Shown one piece after another: positions 34,050 through 57,600 of a stretch of 64,000 nucleotides of DNA. A program made the translations under genes and the position numbers. Under the pieces are notes generated by a model, which worked only from the letters and a program-made list of their open reading frames with translations, ran no database searches and was not told the origin of the DNA. How positions within the stretch are numbered: the stretch's first letter is position 1; each line of letters opens with the position of its first letter. The DNA comes from Synaphobranchus kaupii (Eukaryota; Chordata; Actinopteri; Anguilliformes; Synaphobranchidae). The DNA lies in contig CM056391.1 in NCBI GenBank assembly GCA_029718625.1, forward strand, positions 21,241,218 through 21,305,217. Reading direction: 5' to 3'.

Positions 34050-34850
34050 AATGTTGTTACAAAGAATTTGCTTTGCCTTTGATTGCTTTATTGTCTACCA
34101 TAAGGTGGTTTACTAATGTTTACTTGCTAGGTCTCCACACTTTCACCCATTAGGGGTGATTCACTTCTGTCTTTAAATTGATCTTTCTCTGTAGTTGTTT
34201 GCAGTATAGCACAATAAGCAAAAGGTAAATATGGGACTTCTATTCTTCATGACACGCAGCTGTTTCTGACATAATGTAGTTTAAGCTTGATTGATCAACT
34301 TTATTATCCCTCATGGGGAAATTCAGTGCAGTCAAAAAGCTCATTTATGGACTAGGACACGGAAAAAGATAATCACAAGGACAATCACAGAAACAATAAA
34401 TAACATCAACATAAACGTCAATCATAAAATCATTGAACATAAACCATCTAACAAGCACCATCTAACAAAACATTTATCTGTAAGCAGCCAGCTGGTTAGG
34501 CAGGGGTTTTATGTCTGGGTGCTAAAAAGGGAAATGGCAGTGGGGACCAGAGATAGTTTTGCCCTGTTACTCCTTGAGTGGGGCACCGAGACGTCCACCA
34601 CAGGGCATATAGTCAAATACCTTGTTTAGTGGCTGCGTAACGCAAGACATGATCTTCAAAATTTTTGTCAAGTGCTGTTGAAAATGAGGGTCCTGTTGCG
34701 TCCCGATGATCTTGCTTGCAATTGACACAGTGCCCCTTAGTTTGTAAATGATCACTGAAAACATAAAAAGCGTAATTATGAAAAAGGAACAGCTTTTTAA
34801 AATTCTAGGATTGTAATTGTGCTTGGAACCAGCATACACAGGAGTTTGAG
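34050..34850. mobile_element. Degraded relative of the 41.5-kb hAT MITE
   Basis: The stretch 34110-34283 (GATTCACTTCTGTCTTTAA, ATTCTTCATGACACGCA) aligns with 41950-42115. The stretch 34750-34850 (GGAACCAGCATACACAGGAG) aligns with the right end of the 41.5-kb element. A LINE fragment separates the two parts. Termini are lost or diverged. Confidence 0.5.
34285..34640 (-). mobile_element. Non-LTR retrotransposon 3' fragment
   Basis: On the - strand the segment ends in CATGAGGGATAATAAAGTTG, a common fish LINE tail. Before it, around 34540-34620, it encodes SRSNRAKLSLVPTAIS, which resembles the C-terminal end of fish L2/Rex-type reverse transcriptases. 5'-truncated, with stops. Inserted in the older hAT-derived repeat. 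Confidence 0.55.
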
Positions 34851-35795
34851 AACAACTGGAATATAGTACAAGACCAGTGAGGGCCCACAGGATTCTTATG
34901 AGCCTGAGCAAGGAGAGCAAAAGGAATTCTGTAAAACAGTGAAGCATCTTCAAAAAACAAACAAAAAAAAGCTAAGGTCAACACTGTCCACACTTCACAT
35001 TTAAAATGTAGACAAATGAGTCCCTGCAACTCTACTTCCATTCAGGATCAACAGGCACTGGAATACCTGAAGGATTTTCTAAAAGCGCCATCTCATCAAA
35101 TTATTTTCATTTAAACGGGCCTCTTGGGACCTCTACTGGTTAACCGCACATTAACAGCAAATGGCAAATAGGTTGTGCATTTTTTCTTGTGGACACAAGA
35201 TGGAGCCCTTCATGCCACTTCACACAAAGTTTCTTTCTTGCACAGGTCAAATTCCCCATTTGTCAGCATGTGTAGATTTTTCTTGTGGACAAAAGATGGT
35301 GCTGTTGGGTTCATTTTAGACAGAGGCTACGCCCACGTGTGACCTGTTGGTTGAGTGTCAGACACTTCCCTTCATAAATATTTCCCCAGACACTAAATAG
35401 GCGATTCCTCTCACTGTTTTACGCAACACATGGTGTGTGTGATGTTCCACAGACCAGGTCCAACTTAACACACACCATATTCATGCTTTCCTTTACAGTG
35501 TAAACATTGGGGAACTGAGATACAATCGCTAGAAATACTTTCTCAAACTAGAATGGAGGTGTTACAACAGAGAAACGCCACTAACACAAGAAAACAGGGG
35601 CACAGCAGGGGATAGGGGCAAAGCAGAACCTTGCGGAAACTTAATTATGTTACTAAAGCAGTCTCTTATAAACAGTGGAAAACCCACAAGCACACTCCCA
35701 TATGATTTCACAAATTTCCAAAACAATGGCCCACAAAAATGAAAAAAAAAAAAAAAAAACATTTTTTAATTCATTAGTTTATTTGAGATGACTTA

Positions 35796-36248
35796 GGCTG
35801 TGTCCGAATCAGAGCCCTATCTACTGCCCCCTGTCTCCTGCATACAGTGCACTGGCAGGTGTGCTGTTTAATGTGCACTGTTTAGCACGCAACGTGCAGT
35901 ACGCAAAAAAATATCTGCTACACAATTTTCGTACAGTGGAAGTGTCGTAAGACATCCCACAGTTGCGTGGCCATGTCACACGTTGCTTTTGTTGTATTTG
36001 AAGGAAAATGTCAGCGAAGTTGCGACTCATTTTTTAAAACGAAGCTGTATGTCATATTTATGCAACCAAAATGTTTGTGTACTTCTTGAAAAGTGTGCTC
36101 CCGAATGTACTCAGCGAAAACCCCGGAAGTAAGTGTATCATACTGGGGTTTAAAGTATGCTATATTTAGAGAAAATTTTGGCTACTTCGTCCTGTCTACT
36201 CAACAAGCCTACCTAATAGTATGGAAGGGTGCTGATTCGGACACAGCC
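35796..36248. mobile_element. MITE with TTA target duplication
   Basis: Inverted termini GGCTGTGTCCGAATCAG / CTGATTCGGACACAGCC are perfect, or nearly so. TTA flanks both sides (35793-35795, 36249-36251). 453 bp, non-coding. The GGC start and TTA duplication suggest the PIF/Harbinger group. Confidence 0.7.
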
Positions 36249-36659
36249 TTAGTCTTATCATTTTACACACTCTCTTATTCAATTAGGGAAGAACACTGCT
36301 TCTGAGTGCTAAACAAAATTGGTCTCATAACCACAATTTGGACCTGCAACCTGAAGCCCATGCATGTTACCAAGGAAGACAGTATTAACATACATTTTGA
36401 AAGAAAATATTGTTAAAAGTCCTGAAATACAATCTAAATACAAATCTGGGCAACTTATGATGTGCAATTCTGAGTTGTTTTGCCTGTACGGCTGTTAAAG
36501 TACAATGAAACAAGAGGGCTGAATACTTAACAAATTGATTGTTTTCTGTTTTATATTTGTAAATAATTTGTAAATAATTGGAGCAAATTGTAGATTTTAC
36601 TTTTCACATTGACATTGTAGAGTGCAAAAAAGTACTAGCAATTTTTATCAAATGTTCAT

Positions 36660-38010
36660 ACACAGCATTATATGATGAGAAATTAAAGGGAAAATCAACA
36701 TAAAGCGTCTTAGTAAAGTGTTGGGCCACCACAAGCCACCAGAACAGCTTCAATGCACCTTGGCATAGATTATAAAAGTCTCTGGAACTCTACTATGAAG
36801 GGATAGAACCCCATTCTTCCAAAGATAATCCCTCATTTGGTGTTTTGATGGTGGTGGTGGAGAGCACTGTCTAACATGTCAGTCCTAAATCTCCCATAGG
36901 TGTTCAATTGGGTTGAGATCTGGGGACTGCAAAGGCCATAGCATATGATTCACATAATTTTCGTACTCATCAAACCATTCAGTGACCCCTCGTGCCATGT
37001 GGATGGGGGCATTGTCATCCTGGAAGACACCACTTCCATAATAACTTTGTATTGATTTGCAGTGACCCTTCCCTCTAAGGCAGGGGTGGGCAACACCAGT
37101 CCTGGAGGGCCGTATCTGTTTCTGGATTTCAGACTAACTTCTGCCCTTAATTATTTAATTAGCCCAATCATTTACGTTAGCTGATATTTTAGTTACATTC
37201 TGCGATATGAACAGCAGCTGATTAATGTTCTTGTGCCTGTATGCATTTTAGTGTTTTATGGTGATTTAATCTGCGAGCGAATCTGTGTTGTTGTGTATGA
37301 CTAATTAGCTGATTGAGGCAGGTTAAGTGGTGGCAGCAAAAACCTGCATACACGCCGGCCCTCCAGGAGTTGCCCACCCCTGCTCTAAGGGGACACGTGG
37401 ACTCACACCATGCCAGAAAAATTCCCCCCACAGCACAACAGAGCCACCGGACCCCCTCACTATAGGGGACAATCATTCAGGCCTGTACTGTTGTCTTGGT
37501 GTACACCACACATGCACTCGCTCACTTGTCGAGAATATGGTGAAGGATGACTCCTCTGACCATATCAGTTTTTTCCACATCCCTGAGACCAATGCCTATG
37601 GTTTTTGCACCACTGAACCCTCAAATGTGCATTCGTCTTTATAATGAGGGGTTTATGCACTGCAACCTTACTATAATATATCCCTCTCTATATAGTTGTC
37701 GACGGACTGTTCTCGCTGTCACAGTCTGATCATGTCCTGCACTGACATTCTTCTCAGTCACCTGAGGAAGAATTGCTCTTCTGTTTATCCCAACATATCG
37801 CACGGTAATCGAACGTGCGCTTTCGACCACAATTTCCGACCCCATTTACATACTTATCTCTTTCCCATAGATGTAAAGGCAGATGCCACTTTAGTCAGTT
37901 CCTATTAAAACACTAGCCAGTTGAGCAGTCTTTGTGACTGAAGCTCCTGCCATCCGTGCCCCAATAATGAACCCTCTTTCAAAGTCACTTAGGTCTTTTC
38001 CTCTTGCCAT
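36660..38010 (-). pseudogene. Tc1-like (DD34E-type) transposase remnant
   Basis: On the - strand the frame begins near 38010 with MARGKDLSDFERGFIIGARM (helix-turn-helix region). It passes TARTVRRQLYREG and the WCEST segment. After an interrupting MITE it continues with FQDDNAPIHMARGVTEWFD, which holds the second catalytic Asp, and LQSPDLNPIEHLWEI, which holds the catalytic Glu. It ends near 36690. Several in-frame stops and frameshifts are present. Excluding the insert, the length matches a full transposase of about 340 residues. Element termini were not located. Confidence 0.85.
37081..37382. mobile_element. hAT MITE inserted in the Tc1-like transposase
   Basis: 302 bp with inverted termini CAGGGGTGGGCAAC / GTTGCCCACCCCTG, followed by CCTGGAGGGCC and its inverse. 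It is flanked by a perfect 8-bp duplication CTCTAAGG (37073-37080, 37383-37390). Removing the insert and one duplication restores the transposase reading order, so it is younger than the Tc1 copy. Confidence 0.9.
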
Positions 38011-41000
38011 CTTGATCCATAATCAAGGTCAACTGGGCCTGCTCAGCATTTTTATACATGCCACAGAACATGATAGGATGTTAGTTGCTTAATTGTATCA
38101 TGCAGTACACCTGAATGGAAGCAGCTGCATTCGTTACGTTTCTACACTCATTTATTTAGGTTTTTTCTTTAATTTGTCACGCGTCTGTATATACAGAATG
38201 AGAGAGAAAAGTAGGACAGAGCAATGAAGTTGCCATCAATTTAAAAAAAGAAACTGTAAAGGACTGGCCCTTGTGTTCTTTGTTCACAGGAACAAGATGT
38301 AACACACATCTATAAGGGATCCACCAACTACTACCCTGCTTGTTTAGATGATGTCATACTCTTCAGGGATTGGTGGACGTACATCACCCCCTGCTGTGCA
38401 GATTAGGACGGCCATGCACCATCCTATGACTGGAATGTCCTGTCCTGCGTTAAACAATGACCCACTGTACCTACAACTCAGTCTTACTTGAGACAAGGTG
38501 TGGGGGTTGGGTGTGAGGGCGTCGTCCGGACACGTTGACACGCAACAGCACCACACCACTCCCCCATCCTCCCACAAGTCCCTCTTGCACAGTGAAACTA
38601 GTGCATTTCTACACGACTTTCACACCAGCGTGCCAACTGTAACCATGACAACATATCACTTGTTTGTTTTCAAGTTCTTGGGAGGGTGGGGGTTGGTGAA
38701 TGGAGTTTCATGGGGGGGTGAAGTTTTATTTTTAGATTTCCTCTCATTTTCTCAAGAACAGTGAGATTGACCATTTTAGCGAGTGAAACTGAAGCCCTGG
38801 CGGCCTGCACAGTGCCTCTTTGGGAAAGCATTTTGACACTCCAGTGGCTGAGCGACATACCCCAACGCTTTTCAATCCCGGAATGAATGGGGGCCTTCAG
38901 CTCCCCTCTGTTTTTTGTTGCCAAAGCAGTAGTTTGGGAATAGCTGAGAATCCCCGTCTGATTCCATTGGATCGCATGCAAAGGAAGCATTCAGAGGAGA
39001 GCAATAAATCTGGCTGTCAAACTGCAGTAGGACTTTAAACCACAGGGAGTTCCGTTCCCCAAACTCAAATTCCTGATACAAACTGAGCTGATAAAAAAAA
39101 AAATGCATATGAATATCAATCTTATCCCCTTGCAGTCCCTGTATAACTTGTTAGTGCAGTTTGAAAACGCCTTACAATCACTGCACCTTCATCTATAGAC
39201 ACAATATAGCTGTACGACAAGGCTTACCGCTTTTGCAAACGAAAGAAATAGACACAATGCACAAATACGCACTGGCAAGAATAGAAAGGAGTGTAAATGC
39301 ATTTTGCATTAAACGAGTGCCATGGCTGTCGTGCTAACGCCAGCAGTTTAAACAATATAACATGCCATTGCACCCAGGTCCTGGAACATGCGGTACAAAA
39401 AATGATGTAATCGCATTACATCACCCGGTGAGCATGTGCAAACAATCAATGAAACTGGCTCCGGTTGTAAGGCCACCACCTGCAAATTCTTCCAAATGTG
39501 TATCCGGTTTCACTGCAATCTCCACGGAAACCTCCACTCCCTGTACTGGAGGAAAAGTCGAGCGGTTTGGATTCCATTTCAGCCCTGTCCAACATACATC
39601 TTTACTTTTAAGACACGACAGGATGCATGGAGGTCTAAATGGATGTCTCCCCATCACGATTCTCAAACACTATCCATATGCACATTTCGCTTTCCAAGAA
39701 GCGGGCTTTTATGCTTTCGAGACGTTCAATGACTGCTGTTAATTCTATGAAACGGGTGAGCACATCCAGACACGGAGAACACAGAACACAAAATGGCAAT
39801 CAACACTGATATGTAAAAACATTTATTGTTGAGCAAGTTTTCCACTTTACAGTGCCACCATACGAAGTGGTATATAACAGTACATAATATTTCCTCTTCT
39901 TGAGTCCAGAGCTGTAGCATTAAGATGAATGACCTCAGCAGTTTGTAATGCAAGCTGAAGAGATTTACACAAGACCGTCTCAGCTGGAACAGGCCTGACC
40001 AGCAGAGGTGGATAATCAGAGGGGTCAGAAAGTAGAAGTCCTGCCGTGCATTTCTCCCACCCATGAACCCATGAAGCTGATTTTACTAATTAGTCCTCCC
40101 TCCTGGCTGAAGAATTGTACTAACTAGCAAATCCAGGTCATTGGAACAAAATACTGGTGAGGACTTTTATTTTGCGAACCTGGATTTTCCAACCTCTGCT
40201 CACCAGTCTGAGATTGACGTTCCTTTATACACTACACAGTATCACAGAAGAACGGGGAAGGACCAAGGATCAATTCACATCTGGACTGAACTGTAGGGTA
40301 TTCCATAAGGCTTACTATTAGTCTTTTATTTATTTATTTATTTTACAATTAAGATGATTAAGACAATTCATGCTCCGTGGCATGTTCACGGATAAGAGAC
40401 AAAATAAAACAAAAGTGACAAATAATCAATTATCAAAAACATCTCAGAGTTTGGAAGAAATAGCAAATATTCATTACACAGTGACCTTGCTTTCCACACC
40501 ATTTGAAGTCCCCCAGAAATTTTATTTATAAAAACAAAATGGTGTATTGGTCCAAGTGTTCACATTTTAACTATGCAAATGTTCCGCTGTGCAATCCAGT
40601 TGACTCTACATCAAAAAATAAAAGCATGCTTCTATTTTTCATGAACCGCAGTAGGTTTAATAGCCTTGCATGCCTGTATCAAAATTATGCATAAAAAGAC
40701 CCACAGCCTGAAAAAGAGTGGAAAAGCCTCATTTAACCAAGAAGGTGCATCTTGAAGATGAGGTCACGTAATAAACATCTATTTTATTCACATTCACATT
40801 GCGGCTGTGGTAATGGAAAAAAGCTTTGTTGCAAAGGGGAGGCTTTAGTTTTCAACCAGGACTGGAATTCTCAGCATTGTGCCTTTCAAAGGCAGTTCCT
40901 CATCCAATCTTTATTTTTTCCTTTAAGGTAGTAGAATACAAGCTGAAAAATGTGAAATGCAGCAACCTAAAAACCTTGGAATGTGGTACAAATGTCTTTG

Positions 41001-41540
41001 GCATGGTATTAGAAAAGCCATCGGAAAAAATTAGTCAAATATTATTTTTATTCATCCCGGTTCCCTTGGCTCTATCTTTTGGGGCAGAGGGAACACACAG
41101 GTTGGAATATGCAACTGAAACCCATTAAAAACGCAGGTGTCAGTGGATGGCTTGACGCCAAGGGAAGACATCTCTCAAAATGACACTTGTGCCCCAAATG
41201 GGCTTTTTGCACAATGCACTGTACGACTGGGAATGGTCAAAGCACAAATGGCAAATTCTCAATATCCTCATGATTACTACCTCTGCAGGTTTCTCTGCTC
41301 TTATCTGCGTCGGTGGGCGAGTGCGTTTACAACAGTGGGGCTGAGAGAAGACGCACTCCTGTAGCCAAAGGGCTTTTAGCCCCTGCTCTCATCACCCTCA
41401 AATCGATCCAATAACCCCCGACTTCTCCAGCAACTAAAACCAGTACCAAAATACGACCCAATACAACACAGAGATGTGCAGGCACACAGTCAACCCTTTT
41501 TAAGTACAATGCACTTTTGCAGAGGGGGTGTCTATTAAGC
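38011..41540. other. Intergenic sequence or extended tropomodulin 3' UTR
   Basis: No recognisable coding sequence. Several - strand AATAAA hexamers occur (for example TTTATT on + at 39822-39827), so part of 39.8-42.8 kb may be tropomodulin 3' UTR. A (TTTA)n run lies near 40325. Confidence 0.5.
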
Positions 41541-42258
41541 CAGTGGTTCTCAACCCTGGTCCTGGGGACCCCCTGTGTATGCTGGTTTTCGTTCCAACCA
41601 CAATTGCAATACCAGAATTTTAACAAGCTGTTATTTTTTCTTAATTAGGTGTTTGTATTGTAGAGAGAGAACACTTTAAACTCTTTACTCACTTAAGCCA
41701 CGTTATGTTAGCAATAGCTATGCATGCTTTGAAGAAACAAAATCCCATGTTCGTTATGCTTATTGTGTTATATTGCAAACAATTACAAAGAAGAGGTAAG
41801 AACTCAGGTGAATAGGCTCCTAATTAGGTAATTGAACACAAGTTTAAGTTCCTTCATAATTTTTTTACAATGCAGGTTTGGCTCGTTATCATTTGCTTTG
41901 TCTTTGAATTCTTCATTATTTACCAAACGGTTAGTTTTAGTGGCCATGTGTCCACAATTTCACCAATTATGAGCCAATTGATTCACATCAGTCTTTAATT
42001 TGATCAGTTAAAACATTTTTTACCTCCTTTTAATTGTTTACAATACAGCACAATGTGAATATTGGACTTTTATTCTTCATGGCATGCATAGCTATTACTA
42101 ACATAATGTGGCTTAAGAATGTAAATAATCCCTCTAAACATTAAAAACACCGAATTAAGAAAAATTAACAGCTTGTTAAAATTCAAGTATTGCAATTGTG
42201 GTTGGAACGAAAACCAGCATACACAGGGGGTCCCCAGGACCAGGGTTGAGAACCACTG
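41541..42258. mobile_element. hAT MITE downstream of tropomodulin
   Basis: 718 bp with inverted termini CAGTGGTTCTCAACCCTGGT and, reversed from the right end, the same word. The termini continue into matching GTATGCTGGTTTTCGTTCCA blocks. Flanks TATTAAGC (41533-41540) and TGTTAAGC (42259-42266) are an 8-bp target duplication with one mismatch. No transposase. It may lie inside the tropomodulin 3' UTR. Confidence 0.85.
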
Positions 42259-42622
42259 TGTTAAGCTATGGAATGACGTCTCAATTACATTGTGAAGGTA
42301 AAAAAAGGAGCCAAGACCCTGTGACACAAAACTAAGAACATCCACCGAACTGTAACATAGTTTCAGTCAGACTGTGAGGTGCTAGTGTGTCAGCCATTTG
42401 TGTTTTTGTGAGGTTTTAAATGTGGTTCTCAACAGCTAAAAAAAATAAAAGGCAGTGTAAATTCCCCAAATACTACTCTGCATGATGTTGGTTTTGATTT
42501 CCTCCCACCTTGCTACAACCACACTTAAAAAGACAGGTGCGACCCATACATCCTTATGTAAGCACAGGAAAAGGAAAAAAAAAAAAATTAAATCGCTAGG
42601 CTAAAAATATACATTTACCGCT

Positions 42623-42623
<1 letters not shown>

Positions 42624-42653
<30 letters not shown>

Positions 42654-42661
42654 TAACAATA
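42624..42661 (+). repeat. (AAT)n microsatellite
   Basis: About nine AAT units followed by AAC-interrupted units, roughly 170 bases past the tropomodulin stop codon and so probably in its 3' UTR. Confidence 0.85.
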
Positions 42662-42828
42662 CTAATCAGCATTAATGATGGAGAGGGGCTATTCCAGTCA
42701 TTTCCCTTCTTCCCAGATAGGTGCTCTTCTAGGTTGCCTTGCTCCGCAGTTTGGCACAAGACTTTGCAGTTCGGCGGAAATAATTCCACAGGACGTGGAG
42801 TGGCGTCCGGCGGCCTGGCGTTCCGGGT

Positions 42829-54649
<11,821 letters not shown>

Positions 54650-57600
54650 GGCGTCTTCAGGAGGGGTGCGGTGGGTCACGCTGCCGAGTGCTGTGCCGAG
54701 ATGCCTTCTTCAGTGTCCTTGTGTCCGGGCCCGGTGTGTCACGCTGCCGAGACACGATGCGTAAAGTTACATTTCATAAAACAGCATCACGATGCAAAAC
54801 TTTCAAAATAAAGGTTTACAGGAAGGGAAAAGGACGCGTTTTCCCATATTTCCATGCACCGCGGAACAGATTATTCCCATGAGACGAGCCGACCGCCTCT
54901 CATTTGACTCGCGGAAACCTCAGGGTGACCTCAAGCTGAACTGTGCGGAGCAGTGCTGTCTAAGAGTACAGGGGACAGGAGTTCTAATGGAGCTGGGGGA
55001 GTAGGTTACTATTAGTGCACGTGTAGGTGCACTGTGGTGTTTACCATTTACTTCCCATAAGAGCACACACATCAGGCCAATTACTGGCCTCCAGAAAGAA
55101 TTGCATCAGGGCAAAATATTACCGGTGAAAGTCTTCAGCACAGCACACAGGAAACTTTCAAGCTAAGGCTACTTTAAATTCCTTTCACTGCATCTCTAAT
55201 TCAGAAATGGTTTGTTATCACATGATCACTCCACTTTAGCATTTACTGCCGTTTTTACCTCAGGCTTCCCATTAGGGTATCAAAGAAGAAGAGGACAATG
55301 CAATGCTGATAATTACAGTACAGACAGAAAAAACATCATGAAATTTCTCACCAGTAATAATAGCTGGATCTCATTAGTCAGAAATAAAATATTGATTTGA
55401 CCACAAATAATTTAACAATCATGAATTACAGAAGTTTAATTGGCCTTCAAGTTCTACCTCATGGCAAAAATCACAGAGAACTGTGAGCCATTTTGTCAGC
55501 ACTTTATATTTTGATGAGTTTGATGACTGGCAAGTGTTCATGCAGTACACACATGGCCTTAAACATCCGAATCTCACATTTAATATAGCCTAACAATGTG
55601 CTAAATATCCATCCCTATATAAATTAAAACAAAACAAAATGTTTTTGAGTGTGTCCATAAATGTCAAAAAAGAACAACCTGCTCACCATCCAAAAAATGA
55701 GGGACACTTGAACCTCAAAAGAAGTCTTTTAAAACATGGAATCCCAAATCCCACACAAGTGTTTCCAGAGTCATACCAGGCCCAGACCGCAGAGAGCAGA
55801 AGAGAGGGTCACTATGTGGCAGCTGGCTCTCTGCTGCTAAGACCACTAGGGGAGTGTTACCTCTGTCAAATCTTTCCCCTCTAACAAACAAGCTAATAAA
55901 AGAAAGACCAGAAAAGTGCTTGAAAGGCACCAAAGAAAGGAGCGGCCTTTGAATTGCAACAAGCAAACTTGCTTTGCTTCATAAAGGCTAGCCTAATTAT
56001 TTTGCAAGAGCTAATTGTCATTTAGGTTATATATGACTCAGAAAACTAAATTAAATACAGGAAACAGTGACATAGTGCATGCACTCATTTCGACCTCAGT
56101 GACCAGTTTGGCAGAGGTCTGTTAATATCTCTATTGTAACTGTCTTGGCAAAGTCTTGTGCAAGATCTCACTGCGGAACTGTCAATATGACAAACATAAT
56201 TTCACACAAATAAAACATAATACTGAAATATAAGGTCAAAAACACCAGTTCACACATCAAAAATTGCCAATTTTCTTATTTTTAAAGTAACAATTATAGA
56301 GTACATAACGTAAAATGAAATCGAAGCTGCTATACAATAATGAAATTTGCTTCAGCAGTAATTTGATAAGGGAAGGCAGCTTTCTGAAGTAATGAAAATG
56401 GATACTCTTCAAAAAATACGCCTCTTGGCGCTATACACGATAATCTCCTTAATGTGTTCCAGTTTCACAGTTAATTAAATGCTTTCTGTTTTCTTGTGCT
56501 TATAACAACCTACAACTTGGCCTTGTATTTGGAATTGTTGAGTAACTTACATAAGCTATAAAACAGCCAAGGAACTAGAGGGTCTATGTCAGCTTTGTTG
56601 TATGATCACACTGAATTAATTGCTCCTCGAAGCCACATAGCCTATGGTCCAATTTTAAACGGGATGCTTTTTCATAAATGCCAATAGACAGCGTTGTCAA
56701 AAACACTTTTTACCGTGTATAACATGTCCCAAAAGACCCTTTACTCCAGGGTGCAGTGAAACTAAAGTGAGCCCTTTGGGGATTAATTAAAAACCCGAGT
56801 CTCCAAACGAACAAACATGCAAAACAAAACAGCAACTGCAAAAGGCTATTTGCACCACCTACCACAAAGGCAGCATGCATGCTAAAACAAAGAGGCCTAT
56901 CTTATCAAACCTGGTACCATACAATTCCCTGTGCAGAAAACAATACATTCCTCCCCATTGACTATTAGAAAATTATTATACATTTTAATTCAATAAAAAA
57001 AACAGTATTACAAAATAAAACCTAAATCTAAATTATGAACATAACAGCTTTGGTCAAGTATTTCTCCCACAAAAACATGAAATGAGACTAAAAGCAATGC
57101 ATCTTCCATATCCTACGTACCGTATGACCCTCTGGCACATTTTCCTATCTGCATTATGAATAGTCCAACCTACTACAATGTGATTTCGGTCACGCAATCA
57201 CCAAAAAAAATAGAAACAAAATGGACGAGTAGAAGAGTTCATGGCTTGATTAATGTGTATAAGGCCTTTAGCCAAATAGTTTTTTTCATAAAATAAGCAA
57301 AACAAAGATTACCATTTTACATCATATTATAATGAAGATATTCATACAGTGCCGTCAAAGTGAACAGCTTCTTCAGTGCTTCAATGACTTTTCTATAAAG
57401 CAACAGACTCAAAATGTTGCTCCGATACACATTTTTGTGACGGAACATTTTGTTAAATACTAATTTCCCTGGTTAAAAGTGAAATGTGTGATGTCACGGT
57501 ATAATACAGAGTTAAATGAAATAACTGAATTTATCTGGTATGAAAAGTGAGCCTTCAGTGCTTTATCTTCTGTCTTTACAAAAACATCGGACTTGGAAGT

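Noticed and set aside
54650..54679. Upstream in-frame ATG adding ten residues to tropomodulin
   Set aside because: Tropomodulins start at MALPF; the extension is not family-like and more likely lies in the 5' UTR.
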